Of a DNA stretch of 64,000 bases, positions 28,685 to 39,340 are shown in pieces; the first letter of the stretch is position 1, and each line of letters starts with the position of its first letter. The notes beneath the pieces were generated by a model that was not told where the DNA came from, searched no databases, and was given only the letters and a program-made list of their open reading frames with translations. The DNA comes from Cylindrospermum sp. FACHB-282. GTDB taxonomy: Bacteria > Cyanobacteriota > Cyanobacteriia > Cyanobacteriales > Nostocaceae. The stretch spans positions 98,900 through 162,899 of the forward strand of contig NZ_JACJRJ010000007.1 of NCBI RefSeq assembly GCF_014697195.1, read 5' to 3'. The translations under genes and the position numbers were made by a program.

Positions 28685-29335
28685 ATGAACCACGAAGACG
28701 CGAAGAACGCGAAGAAGAACCGGGGAAGGGTGAACGCAGGTGAAAAAATAAAGTCTTCCCCAGTCCCCAATCCAGTCCCCAATACTGATGATTGGCTAGC
28801 AATTGGGAAGATTGTTGCACCTCAAGGATTAGCTGGGGAGGTGCGGGTTTATCCTGAGTCCGATTTCCCCGAACGCTTTGAGGAACCTGGAACCCGCTGG
28901 TTATTGCGTCCTGGCCAGACGGAACCGCAACCGATAGAGTTGTTGTCAGGACGTTACATTGAAGGGAAAAATTTGTATGTCCTGCAATTAGCTGGTGTGG
29001 AAAACTGCAACCAAGCGGAAGCCTTGCGTGGATGTAGGTTGATGGTGCCGGCAAGCGATCGCCCCGAATTGGGAGAAGATGAATATCATGTGATTGATTT
29101 GATTGGCTTGCAAGTTTTTATGCAAGCATCTGGGGAATTGGTGGGTGTGGTAGCGGATATTATCCCCGCTGGTAATGATTTGTTGGAAGTGAAGTTAGAT
29201 CCGTCATTTACCAGTGATAGCAAAGAAAAAACTGTTTTGATTCCCTTTGTTATGGCGATCGCACCTGTGGTAGATTTACAAAATCGTCGCATTGAAATTA
29301 CACCACCACCAGGGTTACTGGAAATCAACAATTAG
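28685..29335 (+). CDS. rimM: Ribosome maturation factor RimM with repeat-derived N-terminus
   Basis: 16S rRNA processing factor that assists assembly of the 30S head with ribosomal protein S19. The RimM domain begins near residue 37 ([19 protein letters not shown]) and the PRC-barrel follows at about 118-215 ([37 protein letters not shown]). The first 36 residues are atypical: [14 protein letters not shown] comes from a dispersed CACGAAGACGCGAAG-type repeat, and SPVPNPVPN from CCCCAGT/CCCCAAT heptamers. An in-frame GTG at 28730 would drop part of it. The true start is therefore uncertain. Confidence 0.9.
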   Translation: MNHEDAKNAKKNRGRVNAGEKIKSSPVPNPVPNTDDWLAIGKIVAPQGLAGEVRVYPESDFPERFEEPGTRWLLRPGQTEPQPIELLSGRYIEGKNLYVLQLAGVENCNQAEALRGCRLMVPASDRPELGEDEYHVIDLIGLQVFMQASGELVGVVADIIPAGNDLLEVKLDPSFTSDSKEKTVLIPFVMAIAPVVDLQNRRIEITPPPGLLEINN

Positions 29336-29380
29336 TGACTTCTAATTAAACAAAAGGGCCGCTAAAACCTACATCCTCTT

Positions 29381-29645
29381 AGAGGATGTTTTAAAAGTAT
29401 TGGGCGAATATAATAGAGCCTCCGGCACGCTCCGCGAACGCTACTACACAAACGAAGTCCACCTCCGTGGACTAATGAAAAATTAAGGGTTTTTAACCCA
29501 CGTTCGCGTAGCGTTCCGCAGGAAAGGTGGGTTTTGTCTGTGTAGCCAAGCCACTGCGTTGGGCGGCTCCGCCGACTTGAAGCATGTGGCGCGCGATTTC
29601 TAATCGCCCAGGGGAGTATGAATTTAGACTTTTAAAACATCCTCT
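29381..29645. mobile_element. 265-bp MITE-like element with perfect 18-bp inverted ends
   Basis: AGAGGATGTTTTAAAAGT (29381-29398) is exactly repeated in inverse orientation at 29628-29645. The left end is also part of a short palindrome (ACATCCTC TTA GAGGATGT, 29371-29389). The interior has no gene but carries GC-rich segments typical of Nostoc repeats (CGCTCCGCGAACGCTAC, GGCGGCTCCGCCGACTTG). This structure fits a non-autonomous transposon. Confidence 0.65.
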
Positions 29646-29738
29646 TAAATGTATTTTCCTTTAAGGGGCAAAACCCAACATTACCAATGATTTTCTAGGG
29701 ACACAGCAATGCTGTTTCCCTACTACGAGAATCCGCAA

Positions 29739-30479
29739 TTAACCTGCAAACATCTGTTCAAAGAAAGGGATTATTTCCCTCCAAGCCGCGGTGGTAGCAG
29801 CAGCATCATAACGATATCCGTCATCTCTCATAAAAGTATGTTCTGCTTGGCATGAAAAAACTTTGTGAGGTACTTTCCCTTTTTCTAAAGCATTAATTAT
29901 CGTCTGACGGTCATTTTCGGGAATATGTGGATCTTGCGTACCAAAAACCAACAACATTTGCCCTTTAATTTCTTCTATTCTCTGAATAGAATCTGCTATC
30001 CCCTTACCCAATTTACCGCTAGGAATACCAGTAGGATAACAGCAAACAGAAACTTTAATTTCATCTTCAAAAGCTGCCCGAAAAGCTAAATGTCCACCAA
30101 TACAAAAACCAAGAGTCCCGATTTTATCAGCAATAACTGAATTGTCACTTTTCAAAAAATCAATCATAGCCCGACAATCAGCATCATATTCAGATATGAG
30201 AGTGCGTCGTGCATCATCATTACCTCGCATTCTGCCAATATCATCAGGTTCAATCACAGAACCCACAGGTTCAAGGCGATGGAAAATCTCCGGTGCAGCT
30301 ACAACATAACCAAATCCTGCTAAGTAGTTAGCTAGACGCAGTATTGCCCCACCTAACTGATAAATATCACTGTAAAAAACAATTCCTGGATATTTTCCCT
30401 CTGCTTTGGGAGATGCGACATAAACCCGCATTAAACTATCATCTACTCTCAATTCGATATTGCGTTTAACGGTTTGCAT
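29739..30479 (-). CDS. Dienelactone hydrolase family protein
   Basis: Alpha/beta hydrolase of the dienelactone hydrolase family, which uses a Cys-Asp-His triad. The cysteine nucleophile is in GFCIGGHLAF, the aspartate in VFGTQDPHIPEND and the histidine in QAEHTFMRDDGYRYD. Its 246 residues form one cytosolic domain. In bacteria not growing on aromatics these enzymes often have unknown ester or lactone substrates. The gene stands alone, divergent from phosphoketolase. Confidence 0.92.
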   Translation of the reverse strand: MQTVKRNIELRVDDSLMRVYVASPKAEGKYPGIVFYSDIYQLGGAILRLANYLAGFGYVVAAPEIFHRLEPVGSVIEPDDIGRMRGNDDARRTLISEYDADCRAMIDFLKSDNSVIADKIGTLGFCIGGHLAFRAAFEDEIKVSVCCYPTGIPSGKLGKGIADSIQRIEEIKGQMLLVFGTQDPHIPENDRQTIINALEKGKVPHKVFSCQAEHTFMRDDGYRYDAAATTAAWREIIPFFEQMFAG

Positions 30480-30558
30480 TTTTGATCTTTTGGTAATGTG
30501 TTAATTTCTATTTCCAAAGTTTTAATAAAAATCAGCAAAAATTATCTAAAAACAAACA

Positions 30559-30591
30559 AGATCCCCGACTTCTCTAAGAAGTCGGGGATCT
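30559..30591. repeat. AGATCCCCGACTTC hairpin repeat
   Basis: AGATCCCCGACTTC (30559-30572) and GAAGTCGGGGATCT (30578-30591) form a perfect 14-base stem with a 5-base loop. It lies between divergent genes, so it is not an obvious terminator for either; it resembles a hairpin repeat common in Nostoc intergenic regions. Confidence 0.7.
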
Positions 30592-30704
30592 GAAAAAAAT
30601 ATTTAACTTCCTACAAGAAAAATTTATCATAGGTAAGATGACGCTAGAAACATATACTGACATACTGAACCCATTGGTGCAGATACTTTTTACTGGAGTT
30701 GGAT

Positions 30705-33086
30705 ATGACTTTAGCTAGTACGACGCAATCAAAGCCTTTAACAGATCAAGAATTACATAAGATCAACGCTTACTGGCGTGCAGCTAACTATCTTTCAGTT
30801 GGGCAAATATATCTACTAGATAATCCACTCCTGCGAGAACCGCTGAAGCTGGAACACGTCAAACCCAGGCTGTTGGGACACTGGGGAACTACACCAGGGC
30901 TAAACTTTATTTATGCTCATCTCAATCGGGTAATTAAAAAGTACGACCTGAACACAATTTACATTGCTGGTCCTGGTCATGGCGGCCCCGGACTGGTTGC
31001 TAATACCTATCTAGAAGGAACTTACAGCGAATATTACCCCAACATTTCCCAGGATGCGGTGGGGATGAAGAGATTGTTCCATCAGTTCTCATTTCCTGGT
31101 GGTATTCCTAGCCATGTTGCACCAGAAACCCCTGGTTCTATTCATGAAGGGGGAGAACTGGGTTATGCCCTTGTCCACGCCTACGGTGCTGCTTTTGACA
31201 ACCCTGATTTGATTGTTGCTGCTGTTGTTGGTGATGGGGAGGCGGAAACCGGCGCTTTAGCTACTAGCTGGCACTCTAACAAGTTTCTCAACCCTGTCAA
31301 TGATGGCGCAGTCCTGCCAATTTTGCACTTGAATGGGTATAAAATTGCCAACCCAACAGTGCTGGCACGGATACCCCATGAGGAATTAGAAAGCTTACTT
31401 ATCGGCTATGGTTATAAGCCGTACTTTGTGGAAGGATCAGATCCCGCAGATGTACACCAGCAAATGGCGGCGACTTTAGACATAGTAATTACAGAAATTC
31501 AAGGTATCCAGCGGGAAGCACGGGTGCATGGTTTTAGTCAACGTCCCCAGTGGCCAATGATTGTTTTGAAGACTCCCAAAGGTTGGACAGGGCCAAAAGA
31601 AGTTGATGGGAAGAAAACCGAAGATTATTGGCGATCGCACCAAGTACCCTTTGGTAATATATCTGGACAGCCAGAACACCTACAACTCCTAGAAGATTGG
31701 ATGAAGAGTTACAAACCCGAAGAACTCTTCGACACCAACGGTACACTTATTCCTGAACTCGCAGAATTAGCACCAATTGGCGATCGCCGCATGGGTGACA
31801 ATCCCCACGCCAACGGCGGTATTTTGCTGCGTGACCTGAAAATGCCTGAATTCTCAGATTACGCCGTAGATGTTCCCCAACCAGGAAAAGTAATTTCCGA
31901 AGCCACCAAAATCACCGGAAAATTCCTGCGGGATGTGATGAAACTAAACGACGACAGCCGCAACTTCCGCATTTTCGGCCCCGATGAAACCGCATCGAAT
32001 CGCCTAGATGCTGTATTAGAAGTCACAAACCGCGCTTGGGATGCCCAAATCCTCCCAGAAGACGATCACCTCTCACCCAACGGTCGGATCATGGAAGTCC
32101 TCAGCGAAACCAATTGTCAAGGATGGTTAGAAGGCTATCTCCTCACCGGTCGTCATGGATTCTTCTCTTGCTATGAAGCATTCATCCACATAGTAGACTC
32201 CATGTTCAACCAACACGCCAAATGGTTGAAAACTACCCGTGAAATTCCCTGGCGTCGTGCGATCGCATCCCTTAACTATCTCCTAACTTCCCACGTTTGG
32301 CGACAAGACCACAACGGCTTTTCTCACCAAGACCCCGGTTTTATCGATCATGTAATTAACAAAAAAGCCGAGATTATTCGCGTCTATCTTCCCCCCGATG
32401 CTAACACCCTACTCTCAGTCACCGACCATTGTTTAAGAAGTCGCAACTATGTCAACGTCATTGTTGCCGGCAAGCAACCAGCTTTGCAATACCTCGACAT
32501 GGACGCAGCCATTAAACATTGCACCAAAGGCTTAGGTATTTGGGAATGGGCCAGCAACGACAAAGACAGCGAACCTGATGTAGTCATGGCTTGTGCTGGG
32601 GATATTCCCACCTTAGAAACCTTAGCCGCTGTGGATATTTTGCGCCAAAACTTCCCAGATTTAAAAGTACGGGTAGTGAACATAGTAGATTTAATGACAC
32701 TACAGCCAAAAAGCGAACATCCCCACGGTTTAAGCAGCAAAGACTTCGATACAATTTTCACCACCGACAAACCGATTATCTTTGCTTTTCACGGCTATCC
32801 CTGGCTAATTCATCGCCTCACCTATCGTCACACCAATCACAATAATCTACACGTGCGCGGCTATAAAGAAGAGGGAACCACCACCACCCCCTTTGATATG
32901 GTCGTCCTCAACGATCTTGATCGCTTCCACCTCGTGATGGACGTAATTGATCGCGTGCCACAATTAGGTTATAGAGCCGCTTATGTCAAACAGCAGTTGC
33001 AAGATACGCTAATTGAACACAAGCATTACATCGAGAAACACGGCGAAGATATGCCAGAAATCCGCGATTGGCAATGGCCATATTAG
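30705..33086 (+). CDS. xfp: Phosphoketolase
   Basis: Thiamine-diphosphate enzyme splitting xylulose-5-phosphate (and often fructose-6-phosphate) with phosphate into acetyl phosphate and glyceraldehyde-3-phosphate (or erythrose-4-phosphate). Signatures: [68 protein letters not shown] and [13 protein letters not shown] 30705 follows GGAG; an in-frame TTG lies two codons earlier. At 793 residues it is full length. Acetate kinase (39790) would convert the acetyl phosphate to acetate and ATP; GAPDH and transaldolase handle the sugar-phosphate products. Confidence 0.95.
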   Translation: MTLASTTQSKPLTDQELHKINAYWRAANYLSVGQIYLLDNPLLREPLKLEHVKPRLLGHWGTTPGLNFIYAHLNRVIKKYDLNTIYIAGPGHGGPGLVANTYLEGTYSEYYPNISQDAVGMKRLFHQFSFPGGIPSHVAPETPGSIHEGGELGYALVHAYGAAFDNPDLIVAAVVGDGEAETGALATSWHSNKFLNPVNDGAVLPILHLNGYKIANPTVLARIPHEELESLLIGYGYKPYFVEGSDPADVHQQMAATLDIVITEIQGIQREARVHGFSQRPQWPMIVLKTPKGWTGPKEVDGKKTEDYWRSHQVPFGNISGQPEHLQLLEDWMKSYKPEELFDTNGTLIPELAELAPIGDRRMGDNPHANGGILLRDLKMPEFSDYAVDVPQPGKVISEATKITGKFLRDVMKLNDDSRNFRIFGPDETASNRLDAVLEVTNRAWDAQILPEDDHLSPNGRIMEVLSETNCQGWLEGYLLTGRHGFFSCYEAFIHIVDSMFNQHAKWLKTTREIPWRRAIASLNYLLTSHVWRQDHNGFSHQDPGFIDHVINKKAEIIRVYLPPDANTLLSVTDHCLRSRNYVNVIVAGKQPALQYLDMDAAIKHCTKGLGIWEWASNDKDSEPDVVMACAGDIPTLETLAAVDILRQNFPDLKVRVVNIVDLMTLQPKSEHPHGLSSKDFDTIFTTDKPIIFAFHGYPWLIHRLTYRHTNHNNLHVRGYKEEGTTTTPFDMVVLNDLDRFHLVMDVIDRVPQLGYRAAYVKQQLQDTLIEHKHYIEKHGEDMPEIRDWQWPY

Positions 33087-33100
33087 GTTAAATGGGCAAT

Positions 33101-33124
33101 GTAGAGACGTTTAATCGTCTCTAC
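33101..33124 (+). terminator. Hairpin after phosphoketolase gene
   Basis: GTAGAGACG (33101-33109) and CGTCTCTAC (33116-33124) pair perfectly around TTTAAT. It starts 15 bases after the xfp stop. No T-run; this sequence is also a well-known type of dispersed cyanobacterial hairpin. Confidence 0.5.
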
Positions 33125-33560
33125 AGCATTACAATCAATCCTGGTACTCCTTGATCCTTGTTAAAAGTCCAAGACTAGGAACGAGCCTTGAGATGGTTTT
33201 GGATTTCTTGTTGGCTCATATCTGTGTTAAAAAGTGTAGCCTGGTTGGTAATTCCAGCTTTGGATATGACGAAATTCCCTAACTAAAGCAAAAACATCCA
33301 TAGCGGTAGATGAACGTTGGTTGTGCTTCTTTTATCTTCCGCTACGAGGGTGTCTGTTCTTACAGGCATCCCTTCATTTTTTCCCAGTCCCATTCACTAA
33401 CGATCGCCTGTTTTAGTCTAAAGACCAGTTGAGCAGGGAAGCGGGGGTAGAAAATTCCTCAAAAGCCTCACCGAACTACTAGATAACGTCAGCCAACAGA
33501 CAGTGGTTAGTAGTAAAATGGGTTCAGCAATGAGACCACTGCAATTAAGCTAGGTGTGAT
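33125..33560. other. Gene-poor debris downstream of xfp
   Basis: No intact gene. A minus-strand open stretch at about 33183-33290 ends in a protein-like tail (ITNQATLFNTDMSQQEIQN) without a start. A plus-strand stretch at about 33430-33555 reads GRKFLKSLTELLDNVSQQ and then stops. Neither family is recognised. Both look like decayed gene ends, and the second abuts the possible intron 5' end at about 33554. Confidence 0.35.
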
Positions 33561-33790
33561 CGGCCTTAAACGCCCTAAATGCGTACAGTGAGCCAAAGAC
33601 TGACTGTGTAACTGCCCACAGTAAAGGGGAATGCAAAACCTCGAACGGTTAGAAGCCATCAAGGCGGTTTAGACAAGCCTTTTGCGTCGTCAACAAACTG
33701 TAACGGCCTCAACTCTGGATGTCGAATACTAAGTTTTTCTTAGTAATGGTCGGAGGGCTTGAACGACTTGGGGGTAATGGCTAACAGAAA
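33554..33790 (+). ncRNA. Possible group II intron domain I fragment
   Basis: A stretch starting GTGTGATCGGCC (a GUGYG-type 5' end) continues with RNA-like blocks: GCGTACAGTGAGCC, AACTGCCCACAGTAAAGGGG, CCTCGAACGGTTAGAAGCC, ACTGTAACGGCCTC and GGAGGGCTTGAACGACTTGG. The style resembles domain I of cyanobacterial group II introns. No reverse-transcriptase gene and no domain V hairpin were found before 34344, so if correct it is a 5' fragment. Identification is by resemblance only. Confidence 0.4.
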
Positions 33791-34333
33791 AATAATAGAG
33801 CAAAACAAATTATTATCATTAATAATATCAATACTAATATCAATTGTGTTTTTCAAAGTAGGTATGTTAAGATATTCCAAGCAAACCCAATAAAATTTTT
33901 GTAATTATCAACAAATATGGCAGAAAAAGAGACAAAAAGAGCAATACAGAATAAATCAGGAATAGAAAAACAAGAAAAATTGACAATAAAATTGCTCTTT
34001 TAACAAAGATGCCTAAGCATTTTTATTAGAGTATTTTCATAGTTTTTTGGACGATTTGAACAGATTGATAGAATTGCATACTGTTCATACTCTTCACATC
34101 AACACTATGGTTCTTTAGTACATAATTTACTGTGTTTTTAGCATAATAGTTACTGAAGAACCAACCCTATTTAATCGTTGAGAAAACAACAGAAAAAAAT
34201 AACGTGTCTTCTCAACTCAAATATCTACCATTGCAATATCTATAGCCCTATACATAAAAAATCTTTGCGATGATTATCGCATCATTTTTTATGCATAATA
34301 AAGCTTGCTCATTGGTCATTTTTATCTCACGAT
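33791..34333. other. AT-rich intergenic region before DUF4397 gene
   Basis: About 540 strongly AT-rich bases with no gene. Near 34267-34291 TGCGAT and ATCGCA form a small hairpin followed by TTTTTT, possibly a terminator or leader structure. The base composition is much lower in GC than in the neighbouring metabolic genes. Confidence 0.35.
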
Positions 34334-34344
34334 AGGAGGAAGAT

Positions 34345-35223
34345 ATGTTTCTAACAAAACGATTGTTCTTAGGTGCTTTGGCATTATCTTTAATGAGTTG
34401 GACTAGTTATCCATCCAAAAGTTTAGCCAATTCTCAACTATCTACAAAGTCTTCACAAGAATTTTACACTGCAAGCCTAGTAGGTTCTCTTCTAGATCCT
34501 CTTCTAAACCCTTATAAATGCCCTGCCAAATTAAGAGTTATTAACGCTGCGGTTGCTACTGCATCACCAGTTGATGTGATTGTCAACGGTAAAAAAGTTT
34601 TGCAGAATGTAGATTTTCGTCAAGCTAGTAAATATGTAGATGTAACACCAGGAACTACTAATGTAGTTTTTGTGCAATCTGGTACTAGCAGTACAATTGC
34701 TTCTAGAACCTTTACAGGAGCGCCTAATAGTGCTTATACAGTAGCGATAACAGGAACACTACAAGGCCCTTCAGGTCAACCATTATTTAATCAATCACCA
34801 TTTGTGATTCCAGAGGATTTAACACAGCCTAATCCAGGTAAATTTAAAGGACGTTGGTATCGCTTTTCGGAAACTAGCGCTGTTATAGATTTCCGTATTA
34901 GCAAATCCTCTAGCCCAAATGTGGATGAAACTCGTATCACAGACCTGATACCCAAAACTGCTATTCCTTACCCAGAACTTACGGCTGGGACATATAACTT
35001 TAATCCAGTTCTACCTGACCAATTTCTCCCATTGATCAATAATGCCTTCAACCCACCAATCATAGTAGAAGTTGCGAATAAACAAGTCCCGGAAGGAGTC
35101 ATTTTTGATGTAATTGCTACAGGTAATGGCTTAGGCCAAGCACCTAACTCACTGCTACTCACAACTGCCTCAACACAAACAGCGCCTCCTGATTCTAATG
35201 GGTGTTATCAGATTGTGCAGTAA
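34345..35223 (+). CDS. Secreted DUF4397-domain protein
   Basis: Exported protein of unknown function. The N-terminal signal peptide ends near residue 29 (FLGALALSLMSWTSYPSKSLA). A DUF4397 domain follows at about residues 58-150: KLRVINAAVATASPVDVIVNGK, then the PGTTNVVFVQSG strand and AYTVAITGTL. The C-terminal half (about 150-292) is beta-rich with no recognised family. A strong ribosome site (AGGAGG, 34334-34339) is 5 bases before the ATG. Low GC and flanking mobile debris suggest later arrival. It sits between xfp and gap but has no evident metabolic link. Confidence 0.8.
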   Translation: MFLTKRLFLGALALSLMSWTSYPSKSLANSQLSTKSSQEFYTASLVGSLLDPLLNPYKCPAKLRVINAAVATASPVDVIVNGKKVLQNVDFRQASKYVDVTPGTTNVVFVQSGTSSTIASRTFTGAPNSAYTVAITGTLQGPSGQPLFNQSPFVIPEDLTQPNPGKFKGRWYRFSETSAVIDFRISKSSSPNVDETRITDLIPKTAIPYPELTAGTYNFNPVLPDQFLPLINNAFNPPIIVEVANKQVPEGVIFDVIATGNGLGQAPNSLLLTTASTQTAPPDSNGCYQIVQ

Positions 35224-35295
35224 GCAATATCAACTTAGTGAGGCATGTTTAGCCATAGGAATCTTATTTAATTTTTGAAAAAACCGTATAACTAT

Positions 35296-35332
35296 TGAAG
35301 CGGAAGCGGCTGATTTAATCAGACCCGCTTCA
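35296..35332 (+). terminator. Hairpin after DUF4397 gene
   Basis: TGAAGCGG (35296-35303) pairs with CCGCTTCA (35325-35332), with an inner CTGATT/AATCAG stem. It lies about 75 bases after the stop. No T-run directly after it. Confidence 0.45.
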
Positions 35333-35342
35333 GTAGCTATTA

Positions 35343-35478
35343 AGGGACTTCCAACTAAAAAAATATACAATCGCTCCCTTGAGGAGGGGAAGCAGGGGAG
35401 GCAGGGGAGGCAGGGGAGGAAGAATTTAAGATGATATTTGCTCCCACCCATTGAATAATTTATTTTCTGGAAGTCCCT
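35343..35478. repeat. 136-bp MITE-like element with AGGGACTTCCA ends
   Basis: AGGGACTTCCA (35343-35353) recurs inverted at 35468-35478. CTATTA flanks the left end directly and recurs 2 bases beyond the right end, a possible target duplication. Inside, a purine-rich tandem repeat (GGGGAGGCA units, about 35389-35421) is present. No coding capacity. Confidence 0.5.
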
Positions 35479-35551
35479 AAACTATTAAGGTCAAGTTTTT
35501 AGCAGGCTCAAAAATAAAGTAGTGCGATCGCTCTTGATCTGTTGCTGACCA

Positions 35552-35701
35552 TTGCTCCTGGCACAAGCGTTAACTGGGTTGTCTAGAGAATTCCTGCTTT
35601 CGGCAATTAAATTAGGGGAGTTGAAAGCTAAAGTGATTGGTAAGGGTTGGCGCATTAAACGCAGTGACCTAGAAGCTTATATTGACAAGTGGAGAGTTTA
35701 G
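35552..35701 (+). pseudogene. Excisionase-type helix-turn-helix remnant
   Basis: An open stretch of 49 codons from a TTG reads ALTGLSREFLLSAIKLGELK, then a VIGKGWRIKRSDLEAYIDKW block, the C-terminal part of the excisionase-family DNA-binding domain. The N-terminal strand and start region are missing, with a stop at 35546-35548. Its 3' end overlaps the truncated transposase running the other way, so it appears cut at that junction. Confidence 0.55.
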
Positions 35702-36140
35702 GTAGTGTCCAATGCAAACGTTGTTTGACAAACCGATACCAGTGATCAACCGCAAAGCGTCGTAAATAAAGTTTCCAAACTTCGGATAGGGGAGGCATTT
35801 GTACACCAACAAATGCTAACCACATGGGCTTATAAACTCGTGGTGAGCCATCCTCTGTTAGCCTTTCCACCAGTATAATAGACATCGAATGGTGAGGGGA
35901 AAGACGAAAATGCTGTCTTGTCCACAGCCGAATCCTGACCTTACCCAGTTTGTGGTCTTCAAGTTCTACCGTTGGTTCTGGGTCAGGCCAGGTATTGGCA
36001 TCGTTAAGTTTAAACTTATTCCCATGTACTCGTGGTTTTCCCCTTCCTGAATACGGTGGGGGTTCCCCCCACAAACACAGGTTGGAACGTAAGCGCATCA
36101 GTTTATCTGCGTTAATATCGGCAGTTTTGATACCTCCTTA
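35690..36140 (-). pseudogene. Truncated transposase
   Basis: Middle-to-C-terminal part of a DDE-type transposase family common in cyanobacteria. Recognisable blocks are LRSNLCLWGEPPPYSGRGKP, RVHGNKFKLND, KLGKVRIRLWTRQHFR, MWLAFVGVQMPPLSEVWKLY and LRRFAVDHWYRFVKQRLHWT. The readable frame begins near 36138 without the N-terminal half and stops being homologous after TLPKLST near 35690, where the excisionase remnant begins. The last ten codons of the open frame are out of family. Non-functional. Confidence 0.75.
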
Positions 36141-36250
36141 ATACAAGAACGAATGTGTACCTCTTCTCCCTTCCACGTATGTCCCGGCTTTGACCACCTA
36201 CCATGCTGAACTGCATACACCTTTAAGACTTTACTTTCTAGAATTTTCAT
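36098..36250 (-). CDS. Short open frame of uncertain status beside the transposase remnant
   Basis: A 50-codon frame with an ATG at 36250 encodes a basic peptide with MKILESKVLKVYAVQHGRWS followed by KPGHTWKGEEVHIRSCIKEV. No family is recognised and no strong ribosome site precedes it. Its last 12 codons overlap the transposase remnant in another frame. It may be a small gene cut by the element or a chance frame. Confidence 0.3.
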   Translation of the reverse strand: MKILESKVLKVYAVQHGRWSKPGHTWKGEEVHIRSCIKEVSKLPILTQIN

Positions 36251-37619
<1,369 letters not shown>

Positions 37620-37919
37620 GCATTGGACATAGGGCTTGGGACATAGGGTATGGAATACGGAGAGCAAGATTCTTGTCCCCAGTCCTTAGTCCCCAGTCTC
37701 CGTTGGTAAGTCAGGAACAAGAAGTTTATTTAAAGTGCATTCTATCAGACAGCGAATTACGGCAGAGAAACTTAAAATAAGGCTGAGGCTCAAGCTAGCA
37801 AGCAAACTTAGGCAGCGGTGAGTATAATTTCCCAGAATTGTGAGAGTTGACTAACCGCAAAATAGTAACAGGGGAATTAAGTAAGTCTTCAGCAAATCAA
37901 ATTCACGGAGAATTATAAT
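37620..37919. repeat. Intergenic region with CCCCAGT heptamers
   Basis: Between gap and tal. At 37676-37697 CCCCAGT, CCTTAGT, CCCCAGT stand in tandem, a type known in heterocystous cyanobacteria. No gene. GGAG at 37903-37906 serves as ribosome site of the next gene. Confidence 0.5.
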
Positions 37920-38924
37920 ATGTCTAAGAATTTACTGGAACAATTACGGCAAGTAACCGTTGTGGTTTCAGACACAGGCGACATCCAAGCAATTGAGCAG
38001 TTCAAGCCCCAAGATGCTACTACTAATCCTTCTCTGATTACTGCTGCGGCACAAATGCCGGAATATCAGGGAATTGTTGATCAAACTTTAATCCAAGCTC
38101 AGAAAGATGCTGGAGCAGGTGCAACCCAAACACAGGTAGTTTCTTTGGCTTTTGACCGTCTGGCGGTTTCTTTTGGGTTGAAGATTTTGCAAATCATCCC
38201 TGGTCGCGTGTCTACAGAAGTAGATGCCCGCTTATCCTACGATACACAAGCTACTGTCGCTAAGGCACGAGATTTGATTGCTCAGTACAAAGCTGCTGGT
38301 ATTTCCCCCAATCGCGTGCTGATTAAAATTGCCGCTACCTGGGAAGGAATTCGCGCTGCGGAAATTTTGGAAAAAGAAGGTATTCACTGTAACCTTACTC
38401 TATTGTTTGGCATTCACCAAGCGATCGCCTGCGCGGAAGCTGGGATCACCCTAATTTCTCCTTTCGTTGGCCGGATTCTTGACTGGTACAAGAAAGACAC
38501 TGGCAAAGATTACACTGCTACAGAAGATCCAGGTGTGTTGTCAGTCACCAAAATCTATAACTACTACAAGAAATTCGGCTATAAAACCGAAGTTATGGGA
38601 GCTAGCTTCCGCAACATCGGCGAAATTACCGAACTTGCTGGTTGTGACTTACTGACCATTTCGCCGGCGCTGTTGACTGAATTGAAGTCAACTGTTGGCG
38701 AATTACCACGCAAACTTGACCCCGCTAAGGTAGCAAGCTTGTCAATTGAAAAAATCTCTATTGATAAAGCTACCTTTGACAAGATGCACGCTGCTGACCG
38801 GATGGCTTATGATAAGCTGGCTGAAGGGATCGACGGCTTCACCAAAGCACTGGTGGCTCTAGAAAAACTATTGGCAGAGCGGCTGACTCGCCTTGAGGGA
38901 GAAAACCTGGTAACAGCTGGCTAA
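37920..38924 (+). CDS. tal: Transaldolase
   Basis: Pentose-phosphate enzyme moving a dihydroxyacetone unit between sugar phosphates. Class I TalB type: [26 protein letters not shown], the Schiff-base lysine Lys136 in [38 protein letters not shown] and [11 protein letters not shown]. At 334 residues it is a single domain without the fused glucose-6-phosphate isomerase seen in some groups. It follows gap by 300 bases on the same strand within the phosphoketolase-acetate kinase cluster. Confidence 0.95.
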   Translation: MSKNLLEQLRQVTVVVSDTGDIQAIEQFKPQDATTNPSLITAAAQMPEYQGIVDQTLIQAQKDAGAGATQTQVVSLAFDRLAVSFGLKILQIIPGRVSTEVDARLSYDTQATVAKARDLIAQYKAAGISPNRVLIKIAATWEGIRAAEILEKEGIHCNLTLLFGIHQAIACAEAGITLISPFVGRILDWYKKDTGKDYTATEDPGVLSVTKIYNYYKKFGYKTEVMGASFRNIGEITELAGCDLLTISPALLTELKSTVGELPRKLDPAKVASLSIEKISIDKATFDKMHAADRMAYDKLAEGIDGFTKALVALEKLLAERLTRLEGENLVTAG

Positions 38925-38972
38925 AAAAGTTAATAGGTAAAAGTAAAAAGTAAAGAAAATTTCTTTTTACTT

Positions 38973-39095
38973 AGGACTTACGCAAGTATCACAATAAACA
39001 TCTATTGTAGGGTGCGTCAGACTCGATATATCTAGCAAATAAACAGATTTTTGACATCTGACTCACCCTACTAATGTGCCAGTTGCGTAAGTCCT
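38973..39095. mobile_element. 123-bp MITE-like element with 13-bp inverted ends
   Basis: AGGACTTACGCAA (38973-38985) and TTGCGTAAGTCCT (39083-39095) are perfect inverted repeats. TTACTT precedes the left end and recurs two bases after the right end, a possible target duplication. Related ends occur at 20328, 20836, 61789 (GTGCGTAAGTC) and 63950. Confidence 0.65.
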
Positions 39096-39175
39096 GTTAC
39101 TTTTTCCCGTTTACCTAAAAATAATAGGATTTCTTGGTTATTTAAATTAAAAACATACAAATTTATGACAGTTTG

Positions 39176-39340
39176 TCAATAGGGTAAACCGTAAAATTCC
39201 CGTCTCCCCCCGCCTCGGTAGGGTTGAATTGGTTGCTCTGGTTGCCGCATAGCTTTGGTGCTTAAATGATGAGGTTTTTGTGCGAATGAGGGGGCAGCCA
39301 CCGCAATCAATAGTGGTACAGCTAACGCTAGAATTTTCAT
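39176..39340 (-). CDS. Small secreted peptide, 54 residues
   Basis: Short gene with a convincing signal peptide. It begins MKILALAVPLLIAVAAPSFA, with predicted cleavage after SFA, leaving about 34 residues that are Pro-, Gln- and Arg-rich (QPEQPIQPYRGGGRREFYG) and end LPY. AAGGA lies nine bases before the ATG on the minus strand. No family recognised. It lies within the xfp-ackA cluster but on the opposite strand. The signal sequence plus ribosome site make a real gene more likely than chance. Confidence 0.6.
   Translation of the reverse strand: MKILALAVPLLIAVAAPSFAQKPHHLSTKAMRQPEQPIQPYRGGGRREFYGLPY

Noticed and set aside
33791..34344. Group II intron domain V or reverse transcriptase
   Set aside because: No domain V-like hairpin and no reverse-transcriptase frame was found, so a complete intron is not supported.
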